A stretch of 64,000 bases of DNA, taken from Hydrogenophaga sp. IBVHS1 (GTDB taxonomy: Bacteria; Pseudomonadota; Gammaproteobacteria; Burkholderiales; Burkholderiaceae_C). The position numbers were made by a program, and so were the translations under genes. The notes under the pieces were generated by a model. The model made no database searches, had not been told where the DNA came from, and saw only the letters and a program-made list of their open reading frames with translations. The stretch is taken from NCBI RefSeq assembly GCF_002127265.1, contig NZ_NFUU01000001.1:248001-312000 (forward strand). Direction: 5' to 3'. How positions within the stretch are numbered: position 1 is the first letter of the stretch; every line of letters starts with the position of its first letter. Positions 26,229 to 33,195 of this stretch are shown here, one piece after another.

Positions 26229-27202
26229 AATGGATTCGCCCACTGATGGCCGGGCTTGCCCTGGCTTTCCTTTCCACCGCCCAGGCGCAACCTGCGCTGC
26301 GCATGGCCTACGTGGCGCCCCCGCCGGTGTGGGGTCCGATCGCCGACCGCTTCGCTAAAGAGGTGGCCGATCGCACGAACGCGGAAGTCAAGATCCAGTC
26401 GTTCGGCGCCGGCCAGCTCGGCAGCCTGCCGCAGAACTACGCGGGTCTTCGCACCGGGCAGATCGACATGATGCTGGCCGACACGGGCACGCTGGCGCTG
26501 GCGCGCGGCGGCAAGGACTTCAACGCCTTGTTCGCGCCCTACGTTTTCCGCGATCACTCGCACTTCAAGACCTTCATGCAGTCCGATACCTTCCGCCAGA
26601 TGCTTGATGGTGTGGAGAAGGAAGCCGGCTTCAAGCTGGTCGGCTACGTGTCGGACCGCACGCCGCGCCAGCTCACCACCTCCAACCGCAAGGTGCTGAA
26701 GCCCGAAGACATGAAGGGCCTGAAGGTGCGCGTGCCCGAGACGCCGGCCATTCTGGAGGTGATGAAGGGCTGGGGCGCTTCGCCCACCCCGGTGCCGGCA
26801 GCCGAGCTGTATCTCGCCATGAAGCAGGGCCTGGTCGACGGGCAGGACAACGGCTTCGATGCCATCGCCGGGGCGAAGTACTACGAGGTGCAGAAGTACG
26901 CGATGAAGATCGACTACATCCAGTCTGGGCTGATCGTGCTGATCGCTGCCGACAAGTGGGCACGCCTCACGCCGGCCCAGCAGAAGGCCATGACCGATGC
27001 GGCGGTGGCAACCGAGAAGTGGGCCAGCAAGGAAACCTGGGACGCTGCGGCAAAGTCGATTGAGACGCTGAAGGCCAATGGCATGGAGATCGTGGAACCT
27101 GACCTGGCCGCGTTCCGCAAGATGGCCGATGGCATCGTGGCGAACTTCGATGGCCAGCTCTGGAGCAAGGGCACGGTGGAGAAGATCCGGGCGGCTAAAT
27201 GA
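26225..27202 (+). CDS. dctP: TRAP transporter substrate-binding protein (DctP type)
   Basis: 325 residues: signal peptide ending AQA, then the DctP fold with FGAGQLGSLPQ, GQIDMMLADTG and the conserved GLKVRVPETPAILEVMKGWGASPTPVP in parts (ligand Arg within LKVRVPE). GLVDGQDNGFDAI is the second family signature. It feeds substrate to the DctQM membrane proteins encoded next. Confidence 0.94.
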   Translation: MKWIRPLMAGLALAFLSTAQAQPALRMAYVAPPPVWGPIADRFAKEVADRTNAEVKIQSFGAGQLGSLPQNYAGLRTGQIDMMLADTGTLALARGGKDFNALFAPYVFRDHSHFKTFMQSDTFRQMLDGVEKEAGFKLVGYVSDRTPRQLTTSNRKVLKPEDMKGLKVRVPETPAILEVMKGWGASPTPVPAAELYLAMKQGLVDGQDNGFDAIAGAKYYEVQKYAMKIDYIQSGLIVLIAADKWARLTPAQQKAMTDAAVATEKWASKETWDAAAKSIETLKANGMEIVEPDLAAFRKMADGIVANFDGQLWSKGTVEKIRAAK

Positions 27203-27672
27203 GCTGGCTCCTGGGCTTGCTCGATCGGATCGTGCTGGCCCTGCTGGGTCTGGCATTGCTCAGCCTGGTGGGCATCGGCGGCGCACAGATCGTGCTGCGC
27301 GAAACCATCGGCACACCGCTGCCGTGGGCCATGGAACTCAGCGTGCTCATCATGATCTGGGCGACCATGCTCACCGGCTACGTGGGCGTGCGGCGCAACT
27401 CTCATCTGTCGGCCGATTTTCTGGGTTTGAGCATGTCCGAGCGCGCACGGCGCGCGCTGACCACGCTGGCGCTGCTGCTCTCGCTGCTGTTCGTGCTGGT
27501 GTATGGCTGGCAGAGCCGCCTGGTGATCGATGCCATGGAGGGCATCCCGTTCACCTCGCTGTCGGTGACGCAGCCGGTGCTGTACTGGTCGTTGCCCGTG
27601 GGGGCCCTGCTCATGGCGTTGGCTCTGGTGAATCGCCTGTGGCTACAGGTGCGCGGAATCGAGGCGCCCTGA
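27199..27672 (+). CDS. dctQ: TRAP transporter small permease
   Basis: 157 residues with four membrane spans, RETIGTPLPWAMELSVLIMIW being the conserved central part (in overlapping pieces) and VGVRRNSHLSADFL the cytosolic loop with the usual R-x-x-x-H. Overlaps dctP by four bases and dctM by one. Confidence 0.92.
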   Translation: MSWLLGLLDRIVLALLGLALLSLVGIGGAQIVLRETIGTPLPWAMELSVLIMIWATMLTGYVGVRRNSHLSADFLGLSMSERARRALTTLALLLSLLFVLVYGWQSRLVIDAMEGIPFTSLSVTQPVLYWSLPVGALLMALALVNRLWLQVRGIEAP

Positions 27673-28967
27673 TGGAACAGGTGATGCTTTTCGGCGTGTT
27701 GATGGTGGCCTTCATGGGCTTCGCGCTCATCGGCGTGCCGGTGTTCTTCGCCATGGGTCTGGCCTCGCTGGTGTTCATCGTCTTCAGCGGCGGCGCGGTG
27801 CCGGTGAACATCGTGGCCTCTTCGATGATCCAGGGCATGGACTCGTTCGCGTTCCTCGCGATCCCGTTCTTCTTTCTGGCCGGCGAACTCATGAACACCG
27901 GTGGCATCACGCGGCGGCTCCTGAACTTTGCCTCCGCCGCCGTCGGGCACATCAAGGGTGGCCTCTCACACGTGGCGATTCTGGCCAGCATGGTGTTCTC
28001 GGGCGTGTCGGGTTCGGCCGTGGCCGATGCGTCGGCCATCGGCTCTTCCATGATTCCCGCCATGAAGGACAAGGGGTACCCCGGCGCATACGCCGCCGCC
28101 GTGGTGGCGGCCGCTTCCACCATGGGCCCCATCATCCCGCCATCGATTGCCTTCGTCGTCTATGCGCTGGTGAGCGACGTGTCGGTGGGCCAGCTGTTTC
28201 TGGCCGGCGCCATTCCAGGGCTTCTGATGGGCGTGTACCTGCTGGCCGCGGCCAGCTGGGTGGCGCACCGCCGCAACCTGCCGTTTTCCGAACGCACCTC
28301 CATGCGTGCCGTGCTCATCGCCTTGCGCGATGCCTTGCCTGCGCTCGCCATGCCCGTCATCATCATCGGTGGCATCGTGGGCGGCATGGTCACCCCCACC
28401 GAGGCGGGCATCATCGCCGTGCTGTACGCCATTGTCATCAGCGTGTTCTTCTACCGGGAACTCACGTGGTCGCAGACCTGGCACATCTTCTGCGAATGCA
28501 TGGTCAGTTCCGGCATCATTCTGCTCACCATCGCAGCGTCGGGCATCTTCTCCTGGCTGGTGGCCAACCTGGCCATCGGCGAAACCCTGGCCACCACGCT
28601 CAAAACCCTCACCGACAGCCCGTGGATCATGCTGGCGCTCATCAACGTCGTGCTGCTGCTCTGGGGTCTCGCACTCGAGCCAGCGGTGGCGCTGGTCACC
28701 CTGGTGCCTGTGCTGGTGCCGATTGCGAATGCCTACGGCATCGACCTCGTCCATCTGGGTGTCATTGTCGTGCTCAATCTGATGATCGGTCAGCTCACGC
28801 CCCCGTCTGGCGTCATCACCTTCCTCACCGCGCAGATTGCCGGTGCGCCACTGCACACCGTGTTCAAGGAGGCGGTGCCGTTCACGCTGGCCCTGATCGC
28901 CGTTCTGCTGGTCGTCACCTATGTGCCGCTGGTTTCGCTCTGGCTGCCAGGTGTGCTTGGCGGGTAG
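27672..28967 (+). CDS. dctM: TRAP transporter large permease
   Basis: 431 residues, about twelve hydrophobic segments. Hallmarks are LAIPFFFLAGELMNTGG, FSGVSGSAVADASAIG and STMGPIIPPSIAFVVYA, followed by PTEAGIIAVLYA, all typical of DctM. It uses the sodium gradient to drive uptake. The start ATG at 27672 overlaps the dctQ stop; a longer open frame upstream is not needed. Confidence 0.94.
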   Translation: MEQVMLFGVLMVAFMGFALIGVPVFFAMGLASLVFIVFSGGAVPVNIVASSMIQGMDSFAFLAIPFFFLAGELMNTGGITRRLLNFASAAVGHIKGGLSHVAILASMVFSGVSGSAVADASAIGSSMIPAMKDKGYPGAYAAAVVAAASTMGPIIPPSIAFVVYALVSDVSVGQLFLAGAIPGLLMGVYLLAAASWVAHRRNLPFSERTSMRAVLIALRDALPALAMPVIIIGGIVGGMVTPTEAGIIAVLYAIVISVFFYRELTWSQTWHIFCECMVSSGIILLTIAASGIFSWLVANLAIGETLATTLKTLTDSPWIMLALINVVLLLWGLALEPAVALVTLVPVLVPIANAYGIDLVHLGVIVVLNLMIGQLTPPSGVITFLTAQIAGAPLHTVFKEAVPFTLALIAVLLVVTYVPLVSLWLPGVLGG

Positions 28968-28982
28968 GGCAGCGGCGGCACC

Positions 28983-29007
28983 TTCGTGAATCTGCTGAAG
29001 TGATTCG
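28983..29007 (+). promoter_or_regulatory. TTCGTG-N14-ATTCG motif upstream of ankyrin gene 1
   Basis: TTCGTG at 28983-28988 and ATTCG at 29003-29007, about 95 bases before the ankyrin gene. The same arrangement with the same 14-base spacing occurs at 30652-30676, upstream of the chaperone gene. The two-TTCG layout is reminiscent of hrp/PIP boxes but with one extra base in the spacer. Function not shown. Confidence 0.25.
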
Positions 29008-29100
29008 ACGCTCGAGGTGGTCGGCTGGGCAAGTTTTCCCCCGAGCTCTCCTCCTCAGCCTACGCTGGCGAATCCTGACCCACGCCAACGGAGATTCGCC

Positions 29101-29790
<690 letters not shown>

Positions 29791-29932
29791 TCATGGCGCG
29801 CTCCTGCCGCTTCGTCGCCAGCCTTTGGCATCTGGAGACGTTCCCTGGTGCGGCGGTCGTCCTGACATAGGCTTTCCCCGAAATGACAGGCAACTTTTGC
29901 CGGCCCCGCATTCGGAACAAGGACCGCGCGCC

Positions 29933-30145
29933 ATGCTCACTTCGGAAACCAGCCACCCCCCCCGACCAGCCCGGCGGCCACGGGTAGCGCGCATGGCCAC
30001 CGTGCCCGCCTTGCTTCCGCCTCAGCTCGTCGAGCGCCCCCCCACGCCTGCGCTGGTGGGCAGCAGAGGCGATGAAGTCACCACCGGCAAGCGGCTGCAC
30101 TACGCCGACGTTCTGGCCACTTCGTCGACCCCCGTTGCGCGGTAG
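29933..30145 (+). CDS. Possible small protein upstream of virB1
   Basis: A 70-residue frame, Pro/Arg-rich at first and ending GKRLHYADVLATSSTPVAR, which stops four bases before the virB1 start. No family is recognised. Third codon positions look GC-rich as in real genes here, and virB1 lacks a good ribosome site of its own, which would fit coupling; but the ribosome site is weak (AAGGA, nine bases off). A run of eight C (29956-29963) lies inside. The remaining 29722-29932 shows no gene; it holds the atpE-like promoter side and nothing else I can identify. Confidence 0.35.
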   Translation: MLTSETSHPPRPARRPRVARMATVPALLPPQLVERPPTPALVGSRGDEVTTGKRLHYADVLATSSTPVAR

Positions 30146-30149
30146 TGCG

Positions 30150-30629
30150 ATGGACCCGATGCGCGCGTGGCTGGTCGGCCTGGCCTGTATCGGCGTGGGA
30201 AGCGGCGCGCTGGCCGCGCCAGCCGCGCCTGAGCCGGCACTCCAGGAAGCCATTGGGCAGTGCGTGTCCGATGCCAGCACACGCCACGGCGTCAACCCCG
30301 ATCTGCTGCTGGCCATACTCCAGGTCGAATCCGGTCTGCGTGCCGATCCGGTGCGCCGCAATGCCAACGGAAGCATCGACGTGGGCATTGCGCAGATCAA
30401 CAGCATTCATTTCTCCGAGCTTCGTCGCTACGGCGTGGAATGGCAGCATCTGCTCAAGCCCTGCGTGGGCATCCATGTGGCGGCCTGGCACCTGAAGAAC
30501 CAGATATTGCGACACGGCAACACCTGGTTTGCGGTGGGCGCGTACCACAGCGTCACGCCGTCCTTCAACCAGATCTACCAAGGCCGTGTGGTGCGGGCGT
30601 TGACGCGCATGGGCAAGCTCCCGCCCTGA
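30150..30629 (+). CDS. virB1: VirB1-like lytic transglycosylase
   Basis: 159 residues. A signal peptide (MRAWLVGLACIGVGSGALA, ending AAP) leads a small SLT domain: PDLLLAILQVESGLRADPV with catalytic Glu, NGSIDVGIAQINS, then AAWHLKNQI and WFAVGAYHS. This is the size and style of specialised transglycosylases that open peptidoglycan for secretion machines. Start 30150 (or 30159, three residues in). First machine gene of the T4SS cluster. Confidence 0.88.
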   Translation: MDPMRAWLVGLACIGVGSGALAAPAAPEPALQEAIGQCVSDASTRHGVNPDLLLAILQVESGLRADPVRRNANGSIDVGIAQINSIHFSELRRYGVEWQHLLKPCVGIHVAAWHLKNQILRHGNTWFAVGAYHSVTPSFNQIYQGRVVRALTRMGKLPP

Positions 30630-30651
30630 GTTTTGATGCCTGCATGAGTCG

Positions 30652-30676
30652 TTCGTGGCCGTTTCAGGTGCATTCG
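30652..30676 (+). promoter_or_regulatory. TTCGTG-N14-ATTCG motif upstream of the chaperone gene
   Basis: TTCGTG at 30652-30657, 14 bases, ATTCG at 30672-30676, about 90 bases before the CesT-type gene. It matches the motif at 28983-29007 in both half-sites and spacing. Two copies upstream of two putatively coregulated accessory genes suggest a shared activator site, but chance cannot be excluded. Confidence 0.25.
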
Positions 30677-30762
30677 TGCCCTTGTTCTGGCATCGCGAGT
30701 CATCACCGTCATCATCCGCGTCGCGCTCGATCTGTAGCGTTGCATCCTGGGAGCGCGAAGAC

Positions 30763-31224
30763 ATGTCGGATACCAACGAATCCACCCTCTACAACCAGGT
30801 AATCGGCGATTTCTGTGCGCGCATGAACCTGAGCGACAAAGAAGCCGTTGCTCGAGGGGCATCGATCGACATCGAGGGTGTGCAGATGGCCATCACCCTC
30901 AACCAGGTGGTTCCACAGGCTCCTGCCGTTTCGATCTATGTCGACGTCGGCTTTCCACCCCGCGCGGGCGAAGCAGCGGTGCTGCGCATGCTGCTGCAGC
31001 AAAACTTCACGCATTCGACCAGCCGCGGCCTGACCTATTGCATCTCTCCGGCCAGCGGACACGTGGTCGGCGCCATCCACGTGGGTCTGGGGGGTCTGGA
31101 AGGCCAAGGCCTGGAGGCCCTGGTGAACATGCTGGTGGACGTGTCGCTTGAATTTCGCGAAACGTATTTCCTTTGGGAACGGCCCTCAGCGCTCTCTGTA
31201 GCCAGAAGCACAGAGCTCGCATGA
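30763..31224 (+). CDS. CesT/Tir-type secretion chaperone
   Basis: 153 residues, acidic and soluble, with the alpha-beta-beta-beta-alpha-beta-beta-alpha pattern of type III class I chaperones: helix LYNQVIGDFCARMNL, strands IDIEGVQMAITL and VSIYVDVGFPP, helix EAAVLRMLLQQNF, strands GLTYCISPASGHVVGAIHV, and final helix LEALVNMLVDVSLEF ending in the usual aromatic FLWE. Class I chaperones dimerise and bind one effector, usually encoded next door; here that is the ankyrin protein 69 bases downstream. No T3SS genes are visible; the machine here is a T4SS. The ATG at 30763 follows GGGAGCGCG. Confidence 0.75.
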   Translation: MSDTNESTLYNQVIGDFCARMNLSDKEAVARGASIDIEGVQMAITLNQVVPQAPAVSIYVDVGFPPRAGEAAVLRMLLQQNFTHSTSRGLTYCISPASGHVVGAIHVGLGGLEGQGLEALVNMLVDVSLEFRETYFLWERPSALSVARSTELA

Positions 31225-31293
31225 CCACCGCATCTGCCATCGGGCCTTCCCGCGCAACTCGGCAGCCCCTTCCACGGCTGGGGGCCTGATTTC

Positions 31294-32061
31294 ATGCGCC
31301 CCAGAAGAACTGCTTCGTTGTCACCGGATGAGGCGGCCCAACCTGGCGATGCGCAACGGCCAGGCAGCCCCCCTTCCCTGGTGGAGTCTGACGCACTGCC
31401 CACTCCTGCGCCGGCTGTGTCCTTTCAGGCTGCCCTCAATGCCACCGGCCAGTTTCCTGAGCACCTTCAGGACTACGACCGTGTTCGCGGTGCGGTGCGA
31501 GCGTTCATTGCCGGAGATGCGAGCCGTGAGGATCTGGACACCTTGTTTCTTCGCAATCCGGCGGGTCAATCCATCGCTCACTGGGCAGTGGCCAATCGCC
31601 AGTCTGATGTCTTGATTGCGCTCGCGACGCCCCTGGCGACGCGGGGAGTGGACCCGGCACTGCGCGCGGCACTTCGTGAAGTGCTCATGCGCTGCGATAC
31701 AAGCCGAGCCGGGTGTTCACCAGCTCATTGGGCGGGCTTGTACCGCCGCTCGGGCATTCTGAGGTTGTATGCCGAAGATCGCCTTGGCCTCTCAGAGGCG
31801 CTGATACAGGGCGATGCCTCTGGCAACACCCCTGCCCACTATTGGGTTGCGAGTGGGGGCCGCGTGGAGGCGCTGGCTGACATCGCCACCACCAGGAATC
31901 TCCGCGCCGGGCATCCCATGCGAACGGCGCTGACCCAGGCAAACATTCTGGGCCAGCAACCGAGAGATATGAGTTTGAGGGCCCAGCCCTGGCCAGGTCC
32001 CGGCCCTGCTGGTGCCGCAGCCGCGGCCGGAGCCGGAGCAGCGTCCGGCCCGACTCCGTGA
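31294..32061 (+). CDS. Divergent ankyrin-like protein, candidate T4SS effector
   Basis: 255 residues. The N-terminal 40 are Pro/Ser-rich and look disordered, a usual place for chaperone binding. Three degenerate ankyrin units appear at about 88-112 (GQSIAHWAVANRQSDVLIAL), 138-160 (GCSPAHWAGLYRRSGILRL) and 175-198 (GNTPAHYWVASGGRVEAL), spaced by longer helices. The tail (about 230-255) is Gly/Ala/Pro-rich, as in the third ankyrin protein. No signal peptide. Its place behind a CesT-type chaperone and ahead of virB2 makes a translocated substrate the best guess; no enzymatic domain is recognised. Confidence 0.7.
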   Translation: MRPRRTASLSPDEAAQPGDAQRPGSPPSLVESDALPTPAPAVSFQAALNATGQFPEHLQDYDRVRGAVRAFIAGDASREDLDTLFLRNPAGQSIAHWAVANRQSDVLIALATPLATRGVDPALRAALREVLMRCDTSRAGCSPAHWAGLYRRSGILRLYAEDRLGLSEALIQGDASGNTPAHYWVASGGRVEALADIATTRNLRAGHPMRTALTQANILGQQPRDMSLRAQPWPGPGPAGAAAAAGAGAASGPTP

Positions 32062-32112
32062 AGCCCGTCTGGGTGGCAGGCGGTGGTGCTCAGTCTGCAC
32101 CTCGGCGCCACG

Positions 32113-32259
32113 ATGCCGCGATTCGTGGATGAGGCCGCATGTTTCGTGATGAGCCAGCCCCAACGGAATGGCCGGCTGTTCAAATTCGCGCACCACGCCA
32201 GACGCGAGTTCGTTCACCGAGCGGCTCGGCAAGGCATCAACCTGGAGAGTGTTTCATGA
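32113..32259 (+). CDS. Candidate 48-residue protein overlapping virB2
   Basis: A short frame (MPRFVDEAACFVMSQ at its start, ARQGINLESVS at its end), basic and His/Arg-rich, whose TGA overlaps the virB2 ATG by four bases (ATGA), the junction type used repeatedly in this locus. No ribosome site is clear and third positions are only moderately GC-rich, so it may be chance. If real it could couple virB2 translation. A CCGAGC-G-GCTCGG palindrome (32217-32229) lies in it. Confidence 0.3.
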   Translation: MPRFVDEAACFVMSQPQRNGRLFKFAHHARREFVHRAARQGINLESVS

Positions 32260-32618
32260 GGGAATTCGCGTGCTTCGGCGTCGGACCGGTCCGTTTTGAA
32301 TGCAGCGGTCAGCGGTTTGCGGTGTTGTGTGTATTGGCGTTGGCTTTGTTCATGTTCAGTGATGTGGCGTTTGCGGCAGATCCAGTGAAAGCGGCGGCAG
32401 ATCCGTTTGCCGGTACCGCTCTGGCAACCGCATTGGGCAGCCTGGTCGCCGCTTTAAACGGTGCCATCGCTCGCTCCCTCGCCGCCATTGCCGTCATTGG
32501 TATGGGTATTGCCGCGCTGACAGGGAGGGTCGAGTGGAGCCGTGCCATTGTTGTGGTGCTGGGTGTGGGCTTGATCTTTTCGGCGGCAGCCATGATCACT
32601 GCGTTGTTTCCTGTATGA
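32256..32618 (+). CDS. virB2: VirB2/TrbC-type major pilin
   Basis: 120 residues. A long signal sequence ends at AFA (residues 38-40), leaving an 80-residue mature protein with two hydrophobic helices (LATALGSLVAALNGAI... AIAVIGMGIAALTGRVEW and IVVVLGVGLIFSAAAMITAL) and the short charged loop TGRVEWSR between, the usual VirB2 plan. GGAGAG stands upstream of the ATG. It should polymerise into the T4SS pilus. Its stop overlaps the start of the lipoprotein gene. Confidence 0.88.
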   Translation: MREFACFGVGPVRFECSGQRFAVLCVLALALFMFSDVAFAADPVKAAADPFAGTALATALGSLVAALNGAIARSLAAIAVIGMGIAALTGRVEWSRAIVVVLGVGLIFSAAAMITALFPV

Positions 32619-32791
32619 AAAGCGTTCTGACCATCTTTGGACTCACAGTTCTGTTGCAGGCTTGCGCCATGGGCGAACTTGCAGCACCCCCCGCCCCCTG
32701 CGCCTCCACCGTGCCCGACTGCGGACCCGCCAAACCGCTCAACACCTCGGTGGCCCAGGCCTCACGCGGCCAGGGCGCCGCGTTCGCCTGA
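32615..32791 (+). CDS. Small VirB7-like lipoprotein
   Basis: 58 residues. The signal segment MKSVLTIFGLTVLLQAC has the lipobox LLQAC with lipidated Cys17, followed by a Pro/Ala-rich tail with Cys29 and Cys36. Size, lipobox and extra cysteines match VirB7, which anchors the outer-membrane core and can disulphide-bond VirB9. Its place between virB2 and virB3 is unusual but it overlaps virB2 by four bases (ATGA). The assignment rests on type, not on sequence identity. Confidence 0.6.
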   Translation: MKSVLTIFGLTVLLQACAMGELAAPPAPCASTVPDCGPAKPLNTSVAQASRGQGAAFA

Positions 32792-32818
32792 CCGCAGAGC
32801 ATTCACCGAGCGCGCCCT

Positions 32819-33184
32819 ATGGCCGACACATCGCCCCAATGTGAGTCCGACCACGTATTCCTCGGCCTCACCCGCCCGCCCATGTTCTTCGGCATCACCG
32901 ACGTGTACGCGGTGTTCATGACCTTCTTCGTCATGATCGTGTTCCTCGGGCTCGGGGGCATGAAGGGCATTGTGTACGGGCTGATGTGCGCGCCCGCGCT
33001 GTATGTGTTCGGCTACGCCATGTGCGAGCGCGATGCGCGGGTGTTTCAGCTCTGGGTCGCCAAGCTGGCGTATTTTTCCCAGGGCCGGCGCCGCGCTGCG
33101 TACTGGGGCGGCCCGTCGTTCGATCCGAGTTGTGTATTGCCGGCGTTGCAGGTGGTGCGTGCCCGGTCGGCCGCGCCGCCCTGA
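32819..33184 (+). CDS. virB3: VirB3-like inner-membrane protein
   Basis: 121 residues. After a short soluble start, GLTRPPMFFGITDVYAVFM is the VirB3 signature, followed by two adjacent membrane helices (FFVMIVFLGLGG and GIVYGLMCAPALYVFGYA) and a basic cytosolic part (ERDARVFQLW, SQGRRRAAYWGG). VirB3 sits next to VirB4 at the inner-membrane base; virB4 starts twelve bases on. Confidence 0.9.
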   Translation: MADTSPQCESDHVFLGLTRPPMFFGITDVYAVFMTFFVMIVFLGLGGMKGIVYGLMCAPALYVFGYAMCERDARVFQLWVAKLAYFSQGRRRAAYWGGPSFDPSCVLPALQVVRARSAAPP

Positions 33185-33195
33185 AGGGGTTTCTC

